From Thermaerobacter sp. PB12/4term (GTDB lineage: Bacteria; Bacillota; Sulfobacillia; Thermaerobacterales; Thermaerobacteraceae), in NCBI RefSeq assembly GCF_003403315.2, contig NZ_CP048407.1, positions 868,001 to 932,000 of the forward strand: 64,000 nt of DNA. Reading direction: 5' to 3'. The translations under genes were made by a program, and so were the position numbers. Positions 42,802 to 54,017 of the stretch are shown in pieces (position 1 is the stretch's first letter; each line of letters opens with the position of its first letter). The notes beneath the pieces were generated by a model. That model made no database searches. It saw only the letters and a list, made by a program, of their open reading frames with translations, and was not told where the DNA came from.

Positions 42802-43959
42802 CTAGGTCCGCGGCCCTTCTCCTCCTACGCCGGCCCCGGCACCGCGGGGGACGGGAGTCCCTTCGCCGGCCTCCGCGCGGCCGTCGCGGCCCGGGCCGGT
42901 CCCGGCGTCAACCTCACCTTCGCCGTCGTCGCTCTTCCGCAGCGCCTTCCGCACCGCCGGCGCCACTTTGGTGCCCAACAGCTCGATGGCCCGCAGGACC
43001 TTCTTGTGGGGCAGCGTGCCCACCGTGAGCTGCAGCAGGAAGCGGTCGTGGTGGAACAGCTCGTGCTGGTAGAGGATCTTCTCGATGACCTCCTCCGGGT
43101 TGCCGACGAAGTCGGCGCCGTGCAGCGATCGCGACCACTCGAACTGCTCCCGGGTCAGCGGTCCCCAGCCCCGCTCGCGGCCCAGCCGGTCCATGACCTC
43201 CTTGAAGGCGGGGAAGGCGGTGTCCGCCGCCTCCTTGGAGGTGTCGGCGATGAACCCGTGGGAGTTGATGCTCAGCCGCGGCACCGGATGCCCCGCCTCC
43301 CGCGCCGCCTGCCGGAAGATCTCCACCAGCGGCCGGAAGCGCGCGGGGATGCCGCCGATGATCCCCAGCGCCATGGGCAGGCCGAGGCGCCCCGCCCGCA
43401 CCGCCGACTCCGGCGTACCGCCCACGGCGATCCACACCGGGATCGGGTTCTGGATCGGGCGCGGGTACACGCCCCGGTCGCGGATGGGTGGCCGGAACTT
43501 CCCCGACCAGGTCACCCGCTCCGCCTCCCGCAGCTTGAGCAGGAGGTCGAGCTTTTCCTCGAACAGGGCGTCGTAGTCCCGCAGGTCGTAACCGAAGAGG
43601 GGGAAGGACTCGATGAAGGAGCCGCGCCCCACCATGATCTCGGCCCGGCCGCCGGAGATCAGGTCCAGGGTGGCGAACTGCTGGAACACCCGCACGGGGT
43701 CGTCGGAGCTGAGCACGTTGACGGCGCTGGTCAGGCGGATCTGGCGGGTGCGGGCCGCCGCCGCGGCCAGCACCACGGCGGGTGCCGAGACCACGTAGTC
43801 CGGGCGGTGGTGCTCGCCGACGCCGAAGACGTCGAGCCCCACCTGATCGGCCAGCTCGATCTCCTCCAGGAGGCGCCGGATGCGCTCGGCGGGGCTGATC
43901 AAGTGCCCGGTCTCGGGGTCGGTGTTGCGGTCGCCGAAGCTGTAGATGCCGATCTCCAA
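42802..43959 (-). CDS. Luciferase-like (LLM) flavin-dependent oxidoreductase
   Basis: A 385-residue TIM-barrel flavoprotein of the bacterial luciferase-like monooxygenase class. Motifs: [16 protein letters not shown] at the start, [60 protein letters not shown] and [19 protein letters not shown]. Such enzymes use FMNH2 (sometimes F420) to oxidise varied substrates. TTG 43959 follows GGGAGGGCC and gives the normal family start. The last 40 residues are a low-complexity tail. Substrate unknown. Confidence 0.88.
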   Translation of the reverse strand: MEIGIYSFGDRNTDPETGHLISPAERIRRLLEEIELADQVGLDVFGVGEHHRPDYVVSAPAVVLAAAAARTRQIRLTSAVNVLSSDDPVRVFQQFATLDLISGGRAEIMVGRGSFIESFPLFGYDLRDYDALFEEKLDLLLKLREAERVTWSGKFRPPIRDRGVYPRPIQNPIPVWIAVGGTPESAVRAGRLGLPMALGIIGGIPARFRPLVEIFRQAAREAGHPVPRLSINSHGFIADTSKEAADTAFPAFKEVMDRLGRERGWGPLTREQFEWSRSLHGADFVGNPEEVIEKILYQHELFHHDRFLLQLTVGTLPHKKVLRAIELLGTKVAPAVRKALRKSDDGEGEVDAGTGPGRDGRAEAGEGTPVPRGAGAGVGGEGPRT

Positions 43960-44410
43960 GGATGGCCCTCCCTTGCTGGCGGCGCGTCCGGGCCCGCCGA
44001 GCGGGGGCGTCTCGGTGCCGGACGAACCGGCCGGGTCGCCGAGATCGTTGCCCGTGGCCGTTGCGGACCCTGCGCGAACGGGGCCCTGCCCGATGGCGGT
44101 ACCCGCCGGGGGGCTGTGGCGCCGCCTGCCCCGGGGGTGCGCGGTGCGGTTCCAGTCTGCCCCGGGGGCTGGGTCTTCCGAATATCAAGTTACTTTAAAA
44201 AAGTTAGGTTAGGCAAGGCCGATTTGGCCCGCCTGGCGGGGGCCTGCCGGGGCGCGGGGTGCGGCACCTGGGCACCGGCGCGCCGCTCCCAGGTGTCTTG
44301 CCCTGCAGGTGATCGAGGGCCGCATGCGAACACTTGCAACAACGGCTTGGAACCACGGCAAGCACCCACCGGCACGAACGCCACCGGCCGGCCGAGAGGA
44401 GGAGAGCAGG
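43960..44410. other. Divergent intergenic region between LLM gene and glyA
   Basis: 451 bases. A short strongly AT-rich island (44180-44215, for example TTACTTTAAAAAAGTTAG) lies near the middle and probably marks the promoters, but no clean -35/-10 pair can be named. A copy of the 12-mer is at 44020-44031. No gene and no known riboswitch core seen. Confidence 0.4.
44020..44031 (+). repeat. Dispersed 12-mer GGACGAACCGGC, copy 8
   Basis: Exact plus-strand copy in the intergenic region 60 bases upstream of the LLM gene; one of two non-coding copies. Confidence 0.75.
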
Positions 44411-45688
<1,278 letters not shown>

Positions 45689-45911
45689 GCGCGGGCCGGA
45701 TGGCCCCCGGGTGCTCCGCCTGCTCCGCCCGGCGTTCCGCAGGTACGCCGGAGCGCGGAAGGCGGGTGCGCCCGTTCGAGCCGGGGATGGGCGCGGGGTG
45801 CCCCGCATAACCGGGAAGGATGCGGGCGGCGGGCGACCGGGAAGGCAACGGGGTTCCTGAAAAGATGCGCTCATCGATGCGCGCACCGGTGGCGGATGCA
45901 GGAGGGACACG

Positions 45912-46688
45912 GTGACCGCGGGAGCACGCGTAGACGTCCACAGCCACCTGCTGCCGGGCCTCGACGACGGCGCTGCGGACTGGGACGAGTCCCTGGCCCT
46001 GGCTCGCGCTGCCGTGGCCGACGGCACGGCGGAGCTGATCCTGACGCCTCACATCGACCCCGAGGTCTACGACAACCGCCCCGAGACCATCCGCGCCCTG
46101 ACGGCGGAGTTCCAGCGCCGCCTCGACGCGGCCGGCGTTCCGCTCAAGGTGCGGCCGGGCAGCGAGATCTTCCTCATGCCCCAGACGGCCATGCAGTGGC
46201 GGCGGGGCGAGGTGGTGCCCCTGGGCGGGGAGGGACCGTACGTCCTGGTGGAGTGGAACATGATCGCCCTGCCGCCCTACGTCGAAGGGGTGCTCTTCGA
46301 TCTGCAGGCGGCGGGGGCGGTCCCGGTCATCGCCCACCCTGAGCGCTACCTGCCCGTGCAGCGGCGCCCGCAGTGGCTGGTGCCGCTGGTGGAGCGGGGG
46401 GTGTGGCTGCAGATCACGGCGTCCAGCCTGCTGCGGCCGCGCAAGGATCCGGCGCGGCGGGTGGTCGAGTGGCTGGTGCGGCGGGGCATGGTGCACCTGG
46501 TCGGCTCGGACGCCCACAACGCCCAGCGCCCGCCGCGACTGGCGGAGGCGTACCGGGTGCTGGAGCGCCTGCCCGGCGGCGCCCAGACTCTGGTCACGGT
46601 TGAACGGGCCACGGCCGCCGTGCTGGCGGGGGAGCGCATCCATCTGCCGCGGCCGGCGGCGCCGCGGCGGCGACGGTTCTGGTTGTGA
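45912..46688 (+). CDS. CpsB/YwqE-type tyrosine-protein phosphatase (PHP fold)
   Basis: A 258-residue metal-dependent phosphatase of the PHP fold, which in Gram-positives removes phosphate from the tyrosine kinase that controls capsule or exopolysaccharide synthesis. Metal-binding segments: VDVHSHLLPGLDDGAADWDE at the N-terminus, ELILTPHIDPEVYDNRP, VRPGSEIFLM, VPVIAHPERYLPV, and HLVGSDAHNAQRPPRL. GTG 45912 follows GGAGGGACACG. No kinase is adjacent, but the window has other surface-polymer genes (UDP-sugar enzymes, LCP ligase). Confidence 0.88.
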   Translation: MTAGARVDVHSHLLPGLDDGAADWDESLALARAAVADGTAELILTPHIDPEVYDNRPETIRALTAEFQRRLDAAGVPLKVRPGSEIFLMPQTAMQWRRGEVVPLGGEGPYVLVEWNMIALPPYVEGVLFDLQAAGAVPVIAHPERYLPVQRRPQWLVPLVERGVWLQITASSLLRPRKDPARRVVEWLVRRGMVHLVGSDAHNAQRPPRLAEAYRVLERLPGGAQTLVTVERATAAVLAGERIHLPRPAAPRRRRFWL

Positions 46689-46690
46689 GG

Positions 46691-47065
46691 TCACAGCACG
46701 GCGGGCTGCTCCCGTACCTCCAGGATGCGGTTGCCCTCGCCCAGGATCACGACGCGGCCCCGGAAGCCGGGGATCTCGTCGGGCGCGAGCTGCGCGTAGG
46801 CGATCACGATCACCTGGTCCCCCGGATGAACCAGCCGGGCAGCGCCGCCGTTGGCACTCAGCACGCCGGAGCCCGCCGGACCGGGGATCACGTAGGTCTC
46901 GAAACGGGCGCCGGTCGTGACGTTGATGACCTGGACCAGCTCGCCGGGCAGGATGTCCGCCGCGGCCAGGAGGTCCCGGTCCACCGTCAGACTGCCCACA
47001 TAGTGCAGGTTCGCCTCGGTGATGGTGCCGCGGTGCAGTTTGGCGCGCATGAAGGTGCGGAGCAC
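46691..47065 (-). CDS. panD: Aspartate 1-decarboxylase
   Basis: A 124-residue pyruvoyl enzyme that makes beta-alanine from aspartate for pantothenate and CoA. The proenzyme cleaves itself at Gly-Ser in NLHYVGSLTVDRDLLAAADI, where the new Ser becomes the pyruvoyl group; INVTTGARFETYVIPG and RLVHPGDQVIVIAYAQL complete the fold. GTG 47065, with AAGGGGGCAAGG upstream, gives the usual start MLRTFMRAKLHRGTIT. Length is normal. No panB or panC is nearby. Confidence 0.93.
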   Translation of the reverse strand: MLRTFMRAKLHRGTITEANLHYVGSLTVDRDLLAAADILPGELVQVINVTTGARFETYVIPGPAGSGVLSANGGAARLVHPGDQVIVIAYAQLAPDEIPGFRGRVVILGEGNRILEVREQPAVL

Positions 47066-47229
47066 GGCCTTGCCCCCTTGGCCACACGGTCCTGGACAGA
47101 TTGCCGGAGGTTGCCCGGTCACCGTGTTACCAAGGCAACACTGTAGCAGAAGAGCGCGGCGACGGCACGGCACCTGCGGGGACCAGGGCGAGCGCCGGCA
47201 CGAAGGACTCGGCTGGAGGAAAGGAGTCG

Positions 47230-47655
47230 ATGGCCGCAGTGGCCTACTGGCTTGTCAAGACCGAACCGTCGGTGTACAGCTACGCCGACCTTGAGCGCGA
47301 GGGGACCGATTACTGGGACGGCGTCCGCAACAACCTGGCGCAGAAGCACATGAAGGCGATGCAGCCCGGGGATCTGGTGCTGGTGTACCACACGGGCAGC
47401 GAGAAGCAGGCGGTGGGGGTGGCCGAGGTTGTGCGCGGGGCCTACCCGGACCCCACCGACCCGACCGGGCGCTGGGTGGCCGTGGACCTCAAGGCGCGCC
47501 TGCGCCTGCCGCGGCCGGTGGCCCTGGTGCAGATCAAGGCGGACCCGGCCTTCAAGGACTGGGAGCTGGTACGCAACTCGCGCCTGTCGGTCATGCCGGT
47601 GCCGGAGCCGCTGTGGGAGCGCATCATGCGCATGGCGGGGCTGGGGTCGGTGTAG
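47230..47655 (+). CDS. EVE-domain protein
   Basis: A 141-residue single EVE domain, a PUA-like fold that recognises modified bases in DNA or RNA. It begins AYWLVKTEPSVYSYADLERE and continues WDGVRNNLAQKHMKAMQPGD, YHTGSEKQAVGVAEVVRGAY, and LVQIKADPAFKDWELVRNSR, all typical. ATG 47230 follows AAGGAGTCG. Its partner is unknown; in bacteria EVE proteins sometimes sit with restriction or translation genes, neither of which is here. Confidence 0.88.
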   Translation: MAAVAYWLVKTEPSVYSYADLEREGTDYWDGVRNNLAQKHMKAMQPGDLVLVYHTGSEKQAVGVAEVVRGAYPDPTDPTGRWVAVDLKARLRLPRPVALVQIKADPAFKDWELVRNSRLSVMPVPEPLWERIMRMAGLGSV

Positions 47656-47799
47656 GGCACGGCAGCAGGCCGGCTCCCAGGCGCCCGCCCTTCTTCATCC
47701 CGGCAGCCCACCCCTGCGCCGGCAGCCCACCGCCTGCCCAACCGGTCGGGGGCAGGAGCGGGTTCCACCGGTGAGGCGGGTTGCACAGGCGGGTGCCAA

Positions 47800-48771
47800 T
47801 CAGCCAGCGTGTTCGGGCACCACGGGCTCCGGCGCCTCCACTTGCGGCGCCGTGCCGGCGGCCCGAGCCCGATCGCCCGCCCCGGCCGGTTCGTCCGGCT
47901 CGTAGGCTTCCAGCCACTCGATCACCTTGCGGGTGATCTGGCTCGGCGTCGATGAACCGGCGGTGACGCCGACCCGCCGCGCGCCCCTGAGCCAGGCGGG
48001 GTCGATCTGCTCCACGCTGTCGACCAGGTATGCCGGCCGGCGGGCGATCTCCCGTACCACCTGCACCAGCCGGTTGGAGTTGTTGCTCCGCCGGTCGCCC
48101 ACCACGATGACCACGTCGGCTTCCCGCGCCTGGCGCACCGCCGCTTCCTGCCGCAGCTGGGTGGCCAGGCAGATCTCGTTGTGCACCTCGGCGTGGGGGT
48201 AGCGCTTCAGCACTTCGCGGATCAGGGCCTCGGTGTCCCACTTGCTCAGGGTGGTCTGGGTCACCACGGCCACCTTGGGCGTGCTGGCGGGGTCCAGGGG
48301 CAGGGTGTCCAGGTCGTCGGCCGTTTCGATCAGGTGGACGTGGCCCGGTGCCTCGCCTATGGCGCCCTCGGGCTCGGGGTGGCCCTTCTTGCCGATGTAG
48401 ATGATCTCGAACCCCTTGGCCACGCGGTCCTTGATCAGCTCGTGGGTCCGGGTCACATCCGGGCAGGTGGCGTCGATCCAGGTCAGCCCCTTTTCGATGG
48501 CCCGGCGGCGCACCTGGGGGGAGATGCCGTGGGCGGTGAAGATCACCGTGCCGCCTTCGACCTTCTCCAGCAGGGAGAGCCGGTCCTCGCCGTCCAGGGT
48601 GTGAATGCCTTCCCGCGCCAGTTCTTCGACCACGTGATGGTTGTGGACGATCATGCCGAGGATGTAGATCGGCCGGGGGAGAGTGGGGTCGGCCGCTGCC
48701 CGGCGGGCCAGGGCGATGGCGTCCACCACGCCGTAGCAGTAGCCGCGGGGCGAGATCTTGATGACTTCCAC
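47800..48771 (-). CDS. ispH: 4-hydroxy-3-methylbut-2-enyl diphosphate reductase
   Basis: The last enzyme of the MEP isoprenoid pathway, an iron-sulfur protein giving IPP and DMAPP. The three cluster cysteines are in [30 protein letters not shown] and [29 protein letters not shown] and the substrate loop [18 protein letters not shown] are also present. GTG 48771 with AGGAGG upstream gives the family start ([10 protein letters not shown]); the frame continues upstream but only as AT-rich non-coding sequence. 323 residues, with a low-complexity tail carrying the 12-mer. Confidence 0.93.
   Translation of the reverse strand: MEVIKISPRGYCYGVVDAIALARRAAADPTLPRPIYILGMIVHNHHVVEELAREGIHTLDGEDRLSLLEKVEGGTVIFTAHGISPQVRRRAIEKGLTWIDATCPDVTRTHELIKDRVAKGFEIIYIGKKGHPEPEGAIGEAPGHVHLIETADDLDTLPLDPASTPKVAVVTQTTLSKWDTEALIREVLKRYPHAEVHNEICLATQLRQEAAVRQAREADVVIVVGDRRSNNSNRLVQVVREIARRPAYLVDSVEQIDPAWLRGARRVGVTAGSSTPSQITRKVIEWLEAYEPDEPAGAGDRARAAGTAPQVEAPEPVVPEHAG
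47885..47896 (-). repeat. Dispersed 12-mer GGACGAACCGGC, copy 10
   Basis: Exact minus-strand copy in the C-terminal tail of ispH, read in that gene as Asp-Glu-Pro-Ala. Confidence 0.75.
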
Positions 48772-49027
48772 GGTGCTGGCCTCCTCTGGAGCCGGCCGGC
48801 GCCCGGCGCCCTGGCGGGACAGGGTGCCGCCGGCCTTTTGACACCCATCCCTCACCGGGGATCGGCGGGCCCGCCCGGCATCCGCTTCCGCCCCCAGTAT
48901 AGAGGAACGAACCGGCAGCCGATAGGCGATCCGGAGCGAATGGTCGATCCAGACTGGAAAGCACGCCGCGTGGGGCTCATTAGGGACGCTGGATTGACAT
49001 AATATGGGGCGCAAAAACCTCTTTACC

Positions 49028-49056
49028 TTGAATTGAACGAAAAATTGTGATATCAA
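49028..49056 (+). promoter_or_regulatory. Promoter of the osmoprotectant ABC operon
   Basis: TTGAAT (49028-49033), exactly 17 bases, then TATCAA (49051-49056), in an AT-rich island. Transcription would begin near 49063, about 145 bases before the ATPase gene and 40 bases before the leader terminator. Confidence 0.5.
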
Positions 49057-49103
49057 CAAGAAGGATGCAGTTCCCAAATTAACGGCTGCTGGCTGACAAC
49101 CGG

Positions 49104-49131
49104 ACCGGCTTCCGCGACAGGCCGGTTTTTT
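49104..49131 (+). terminator. Leader terminator upstream of the osmoprotectant ABC operon
   Basis: ACCGGC (49104-49109) and GCCGGT (49121-49126) form a 6- to 8-pair stem (extended by TG and TA pairs) followed by TTTTTT. It lies between the predicted promoter and the first gene, so transcription of the operon must read through it. This is the layout of an attenuator. Confidence 0.65.
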
Positions 49132-49207
49132 GTTTCCCTCGCGCAGCCCGCATCGGGTCCCCGCTTGACGGGAAGCTGTTTAGCGTGAAAGGGAGGTGAG
49201 GACGCGC

Positions 49208-50560
49208 GTGGCTCGTCTCGTCGTCGACGACGTTTACAAGATTTTTGGCCCGCGGCCCCGGGAGGCGCTGGAGCTGGCCCGCGCCGGCCGATCCAAGGAC
49301 GAGATCCTGAAGCGCTCCGGCCACACCCTGGCCGTGGCCGGCGCCAGCCTGACGGTCGATGCCGGTGAGATATTCGTCATCATGGGCCTCTCGGGCAGCG
49401 GCAAGTCCACCCTGCTGCGGTGTCTCAACCGCTTGGTGGAACCCACCGCCGGCCGGATCCTTCTGGACGGCCAGGACATCACCGCCCTGGGCCCGCGGGA
49501 ACTTCTGCAGGTGCGCCGGCAGCGCTTCGCCATGGTCTTTCAGCACTTCGCCCTGCTGCCCCACCGCACGGTGCTGGGCAATGTGGAGTACGGGCTGGAG
49601 ATCCGTGGGGTCGAACCGGCCCAGCGCCGCCGGCGCGCCCTGGAGGCTCTCGAAACGGTGGGCCTTGCCCAGTGGGCGTCCAGCTACCCCGGGGAGCTTT
49701 CAGGTGGCATGCAGCAGCGCGTGGGCCTGGCCCGCGCCCTGGCCACCGACGCCGACATCCTCTTGATGGATGAGGCCTTCAGCGCCCTGGACCCCCTGAT
49801 CCGGCGGGAGATGCAGGATGAGCTGCTGCAGCTGCAGGCCGAGCTTCACCGCACCATCATCTTCATCACCCATGACCTGAGCGAGGCGCTGAAGCTGGGC
49901 GACCGCATCGCCATCATGCGCGACGGCCGCATCGTCCAGGTGGACACGCCGGAGGGCATTCTGGCCCGGCCGGCCGACGACTACGTGGCGTCCTTCACCG
50001 AGGACGTGGACCGCAGCAAGGTCTTCACCGCGCGGAACGTCATGCGGCGCCCGGAGACGGTGCGGGAAACCGACGGCCCCCGGGTGGCCCTGCGCAAGAT
50101 GGAGGAGCTGCAGCTTTCCTCGGTGTTCGTGGTCGACCGCGAGCGCCGGTTGCGGGGCCTGGTGACCGCCGACGACGCCCTGGCGGCGGCGCGGCGGGGC
50201 GACCGGACCCTGGCGGGGGTGGTCCGCCCGGAGGTGCCCACCTGCCAGCCCGACACCACCCTGCACGAGCTGATCCCCACCATTGCCCGGAGCCCCTGGC
50301 CCGTGGCCGTGACGGACGATCGTGGCCGCCTGGTGGGGCTGGTGGCCCGGGTCCAGGTCCTGGCCGGGATGGCCGGCCACGTGCGGGTGGAGGACCGCGG
50401 GACCGGTGACGGGGCCGCGCCCGGCGGCGCTCCCGAGGATCCGGGCCGCCCGGTCCCGGCCCCCGGCCCCGCGGCTGCGGCCGGTCAGAACCGGACCGGC
50501 CCGCCGGATGCGGAAGCGGCGGTGGAAGGAGGTGAGCTGTCCGTTGCCGGGGATGGTTGA
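49208..50560 (+). CDS. Glycine betaine/proline-type ABC transporter ATPase with CBS domains
   Basis: The 450-residue ATPase of an OpuA/ProV-like importer of compatible solutes. Walker [18 protein letters not shown] is near residue 60, signature [20 protein letters not shown], Walker [21 protein letters not shown]. Residues 270-390 form a pair of CBS domains ([40 protein letters not shown]), which in OpuA sense ionic strength or c-di-AMP. GTG 49208 is used; the GTG at 49196 lies inside the ribosome site GGAGGTG. The permease start overlaps its stop. Confidence 0.9.
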   Translation: MARLVVDDVYKIFGPRPREALELARAGRSKDEILKRSGHTLAVAGASLTVDAGEIFVIMGLSGSGKSTLLRCLNRLVEPTAGRILLDGQDITALGPRELLQVRRQRFAMVFQHFALLPHRTVLGNVEYGLEIRGVEPAQRRRRALEALETVGLAQWASSYPGELSGGMQQRVGLARALATDADILLMDEAFSALDPLIRREMQDELLQLQAELHRTIIFITHDLSEALKLGDRIAIMRDGRIVQVDTPEGILARPADDYVASFTEDVDRSKVFTARNVMRRPETVRETDGPRVALRKMEELQLSSVFVVDRERRLRGLVTADDALAAARRGDRTLAGVVRPEVPTCQPDTTLHELIPTIARSPWPVAVTDDRGRLVGLVARVQVLAGMAGHVRVEDRGTGDGAAPGGAPEDPGRPVPAPGPAAAAGQNRTGPPDAEAAVEGGELSVAGDG

Positions 50561-51434
50561 GATCGACATTCCCCTGGGAGAAGGGGCCGAAGCGCTGATC
50601 TACTGGTTGCTCCGGGCCTTCGACCCCCTCTGGGACGGCCTGGCGGCCGGCGTGTCTGCTCTCGTCGAGGCCGTTACCTCGCTGTTGCTGGCGGGCCCGG
50701 CGCTGGCCGTGATGGCCGTCCTGGCGGCGCTGGCCTGGTGGTTGCGGGGCCGGGGGTTCGGGCTGTTCGCGGCGGCCGCGTTCGTCCTGGTCTGGGCCAT
50801 GGGCGAGTGGGAACCGGCCATGCAGACCCTGGCCCTGGTGCTGGCGGCGACGGTGATCGCGGTGGGCGTCGGCATCCCCCTGGGGATCGCCGCCAGCCGG
50901 TCGGCCATGCTGCGGGCCGTGCTGCGGCCGGTGCTGGACCTGATGCAGACCCTGCCGGCCTTCGTCCACCTGCTGCCGGCGGTGCTGTTCTTCGGCGCGG
51001 GGGTGGTGCCCGGGCTGCTGGCCACGGTGGTCTTCGCGGTGCCGCCGGCCATCCGGCTGACCGACCTGGGCATCCGCCAGGTACCCGCCGATGTGGTCGA
51101 AGCCGGCCGCGCCTTCGGTTCGACCCCCAACCAGATCCTGCGCAAGATCCAGCTGCCGCTGGCCCTGCCCACCATCATGGCGGGCGTCAACCAGGTGATC
51201 ATGCTGGCGCTGTCCATGGTGGTCATCGCCGGCATGGCCGGCGCGCCCGGCCTGGGCGCGGAGGTGGTCCGCGGCCTGACGGCCCTGGACATCCCGCTGG
51301 GGGTTGAGTCGGGCCTCGCGGTGGTGTTGCTGGCGGTGTACCTGGACCGGGTGACCGAGGGCCTGGCCGGCCGGGTCTCCCGGCGTCGCCCCCGGTCCCG
51401 GGAAGGGGCGGGCGGCGCGGCCCAGGCGGCGTGA
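50544..51434 (+). CDS. Glycine betaine/proline-type ABC transporter permease
   Basis: A 296-residue permease of the ProW/OpuAB family. Six to seven helices; family marks are [60 protein letters not shown], the coupling loop [20 protein letters not shown] and [23 protein letters not shown] 50544, inside the ATPase gene and 10 bases after AGGAGGTGAG, is preferred over ATG 50553. It forms the channel with the ATPase upstream and the binding lipoprotein downstream. Confidence 0.9.
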   Translation: MPGMVEIDIPLGEGAEALIYWLLRAFDPLWDGLAAGVSALVEAVTSLLLAGPALAVMAVLAALAWWLRGRGFGLFAAAAFVLVWAMGEWEPAMQTLALVLAATVIAVGVGIPLGIAASRSAMLRAVLRPVLDLMQTLPAFVHLLPAVLFFGAGVVPGLLATVVFAVPPAIRLTDLGIRQVPADVVEAGRAFGSTPNQILRKIQLPLALPTIMAGVNQVIMLALSMVVIAGMAGAPGLGAEVVRGLTALDIPLGVESGLAVVLLAVYLDRVTEGLAGRVSRRRPRSREGAGGAAQAA

Positions 51435-51597
51435 CGGCCCAGGCGGGGTGATGGGTCTGGCCTGGTGGAACCCGCCAGGGAAGGGCGCGGCCAGGTCGCC
51501 GCAGGACGGATACGGGACCTGGGCCGGTGGCCGCCGGCCCGCAGCGGAAGTGAACCGGAAATGAAGCGAACCAGGAATCTCATGCGGAGGTGAAGGC

Positions 51598-52518
51598 ATG
51601 GGCAAGGGAGCGGCCCGCGGGCGAGGACTGCACAAGGTGGTGGCGGTGCTCGCCACCCTGTCGGCGCTGGTGCTGGCGGCATGCGGCGGCGCCGGAGGGA
51701 CGGGCGCAGGGAACGGCAACAGCAGTGGGGACAAGGGGTCCATCGAGATCGGCTACATCCCCTGGGACGAGGACATCGCCGTCTCCTACCTGTGGAAGCA
51801 GCTGCTGGAGGAAGAGGGTTACCGGGTGACCCTGACGCAGGTGGAGGTGGCGCCGCTCTTCGCGGCGGTGGCCAACGGCAGCATCGACCTGTTCATGGAC
51901 GTGTGGATGCCGTCGACCCACGGCCAGTACATGGACCGGTTCGAGGACCAGGTGGAGGTCCTGGGCACCTGGTACGACCAGGCGGACCTGGGGCTGGCCG
52001 TGCCGGACTACGTGGAGGCGCGGAGCATCGAAGACCTGAAGCAGTATGCCGACCGCTTCGGCAAGCGCATCGTCGGCATCGAGGCGGGCGCCGGCCTGAT
52101 GCGGGTGACCCGGGAGAGCGCCATCCCGGGTTACGGGTTCGACGACTGGGAGCTGGTGCAGAGCAGCACGCCGACCATGCTGGCCGAGCTGGACCGGGCG
52201 ATCCAGAACCGGGAGTGGATCGTCGTCACCCTGTGGCGGCCCCACTGGGCCTTCGCGAAGTACGACATCCGCTACCTGGAGGACCCCAAGGGGCTGATGA
52301 ACCCCACGGGGGCCGAGGAGATCCAGATGATCGCACGCCAGGGGTTCAGTGAGGACTTTGCCGAAGTGGCGGAGTGGCTTGGCCGCTTCAAGCTGACCGG
52401 GGAGCAGCTGGCGGAGCTTGAGGCCGCCATCCAGGACCACGGCGCGGACCAGCCGGAAAAGGGCGTGCAGGCCTGGCTGGAGGAAAACCGCGACGTCGTG
52501 GAGGCGTGGCTCCGGTAA
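51598..52518 (+). CDS. Glycine betaine/proline-type ABC transporter substrate-binding lipoprotein
   Basis: A 306-residue OpuAC-like lipoprotein. Lipobox LAACGG follows a 27-residue signal. The ligand-binding module shows IGYIPWDEDIAVSYLWKQLL, DLFMDVWMPSTHGQYMDRFE, and WIVVTLWRPHWAFAKYDIRY, where the Trp residues would form the aromatic cage around a quaternary ammonium group. ATG 51598 has GGAGGTGAAGGC before it. It closes the three-gene osmoprotectant operon, and a large hairpin follows 35 bases after the stop. Confidence 0.9.
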   Translation: MGKGAARGRGLHKVVAVLATLSALVLAACGGAGGTGAGNGNSSGDKGSIEIGYIPWDEDIAVSYLWKQLLEEEGYRVTLTQVEVAPLFAAVANGSIDLFMDVWMPSTHGQYMDRFEDQVEVLGTWYDQADLGLAVPDYVEARSIEDLKQYADRFGKRIVGIEAGAGLMRVTRESAIPGYGFDDWELVQSSTPTMLAELDRAIQNREWIVVTLWRPHWAFAKYDIRYLEDPKGLMNPTGAEEIQMIARQGFSEDFAEVAEWLGRFKLTGEQLAELEAAIQDHGADQPEKGVQAWLEENRDVVEAWLR

Positions 52519-52959
52519 GGCTGGGTCGCCGGGCCCGGCGGTGTTCTGGCGGCCCAGGATGGGGCCGGCCGGCGGCAGGCCGGCCCCATCCTGGGTCCGG
52601 CGGGCGCAGCCTCCGGGTTGGGTCTCTGGCGCGCTGGCGGCCGGGCGATGGAGCCGGGTGGGGCCGGACGGCAGCCCAGGGGTGGTGCCGGGATCTTCAG
52701 CGCGGTGCCGGGATCTTCCCGGCGCCGCTCCCTGTTTTTTATGGGCCCGCCCCATCTGGTGGCTCTTTTGGGCTTTTTGCCTGAGGCCGTTCGGCCGGAG
52801 GGCGGGCTTCCGCCCGAGACCGTTCGGTGGGGGGCGGCGCCACGGCCGCGTCCGGGGTGCCCAGGCGCTGTTCTGGTTACGGACCCGCCGTCCCGGTTGC
52901 GGACCCAAGGCAAGAGACCTGCTGGTTATGCTAACGTGGCCTGGGAGGCGGGAACAGCC
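52519..52959. other. Intergenic region between osmoprotectant operon and ferrochelatase gene
   Basis: 441 bases. It contains the 18-pair hairpin at 52553-52595, the 15-base direct repeat GGTGCCGGGATCTTC at 52684-52698 and 52704-52718 (offset 20), a T run at 52735-52740 and two GAG(G/A)CCGTTCGG copies near 52785 and 52818. No gene is supported. The haem-gene promoter should lie here. Confidence 0.45.
52553..52595. terminator. Perfect 18-base-pair hairpin after the osmoprotectant operon
   Basis: CCCAGGATGGGGCCGGCC (52553-52570) is followed by a 7-base loop and its exact reverse complement (52578-52595). It is the longest perfect stem in the window. No T run follows, so it may block RNA decay or signal termination in another way. 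Confidence 0.6.
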
Positions 52960-54012
52960 ATGGATCAAAACCTGCGCCAGAAGCCGGGCCATTCCGATCC
53001 GGGGCAGGGCGCGCCGGCGGCCGGCCCTGGACGGAAGGACCTGGTGGCCCTGCTGGTCATGGCCTACGGCACACCCCAGAGCCTGGACCAGGTCGAACCG
53101 TACTACACCCACATCCGGCACGGGCGGCCGCCTACGCCCGAGCTCTTGCAAGAGCTGATCGACCGCTACAAGGCCATCGGCGGGAAATCGCCCCTGCATG
53201 AGATCACGGAAGAACAGGCTCGCCAGGTAGCGGCGGTGGTGGCCGAGCGGCTGGGGCGCCCGGTGGAGGCCTTTGTCGGCTACCTGCACATCGCGCCCTT
53301 CATCGCCGAGGCCGTGGAACGTCTGGTGGCGGCCCGGCCCCAGGAGGCTGTGGGGCTGGTACTGGCGCCCCAGTATTCCGCGGCCAGCGTGGCTCTGTAC
53401 CACCGGGCCGCCCAGGAGGCCCTGGCCCGGCATCCCGGGGCGCCGGCGGTCCATTTCATCGACCACTTCCACAACCATCCGGGGTTCATCGCCGCCCTGG
53501 CCCGCCGGGTCGAGCGGGCCCTGGCGGAGCTGCCTGCGGCCTTGCGGGAGGATGCCGTGGTCATCTTCACCGCCCACAGCATCCCCCAGCCGGTGGTGGA
53601 CCGCGGCGACCCGTACCCGCGCCACGTGGAAGAGACGGCGGCCAAGGTGGCGGCGGCGGCGGGCCTGTCCCGCTGGCGCGTGGCGTATCAGAGCGCGGGC
53701 CGCACGGCCGATCCCTGGCTGGGACCGGATGTGACCGAGGTGATCCGTCAGCTGCCCGGTGAGGGGGCGCGGGCGGTGGTGGTCTGCCCTGCGGGCTTTG
53801 TGGCCGACCACCTGGAGGTCCTGTACGACCTGGACATCGAGGCGCGCCAGGTGGCCGAGGAAGTGGGGCTGGTCTTTGCCCGCACGCCTTCCCTCAATGC
53901 CGACGCTGACTTCATCGAGGTCCTGGCAGACCTGGTGCTCGACCGCCTCGGGGCGACCCGGCATGAGGCGGCCGCCTCAGGCGCCCGGCCCGAGGGCCCC
54001 CAGGTGGGGTGA
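52960..54012 (+). CDS. hemH: Ferrochelatase (coproporphyrin type)
   Basis: A 350-residue enzyme that inserts iron into a porphyrin; in Gram-positives the substrate is coproporphyrin III. Motifs: ALLVMAYGTPQSLDQVEPYY, GKSPLHEITEEQARQVAAVV, FVGYLHIAPFIAEAV, VIFTAHSIPQPVVDRGDPY with the catalytic histidine, WRVAYQSAGRTADPWLGPD, and VVVCPAGFVADHLEVLYDLD. ATG 52960 follows GGGAGGCGGG. No C-terminal iron-sulfur extension. It is joined to the hemY gene, whose start follows 5 bases after its stop. Confidence 0.92.
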   Translation: MDQNLRQKPGHSDPGQGAPAAGPGRKDLVALLVMAYGTPQSLDQVEPYYTHIRHGRPPTPELLQELIDRYKAIGGKSPLHEITEEQARQVAAVVAERLGRPVEAFVGYLHIAPFIAEAVERLVAARPQEAVGLVLAPQYSAASVALYHRAAQEALARHPGAPAVHFIDHFHNHPGFIAALARRVERALAELPAALREDAVVIFTAHSIPQPVVDRGDPYPRHVEETAAKVAAAAGLSRWRVAYQSAGRTADPWLGPDVTEVIRQLPGEGARAVVVCPAGFVADHLEVLYDLDIEARQVAEEVGLVFARTPSLNADADFIEVLADLVLDRLGATRHEAAASGARPEGPQVG

Positions 54013-54017
54013 GTTCC

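Larger units (their letters stand above)
48772..49207. other. Divergent intergenic region between ispH and the osmoprotectant ABC operon
   Basis: 436 bases. The right half (48990-49080) is the most AT-rich stretch of the window. It carries the promoter at 49028-49056 and the leader terminator at 49104-49131. A further TTGACA (48994-48999) immediately followed by TAATAT has no properly spaced partner. Confidence 0.55.

Noticed and set aside
48994-49005. TTGACA followed directly by TAATAT as a strong promoter.
   Set aside because: The two hexamers are adjacent rather than 16-18 bases apart, and neither has a properly spaced partner.
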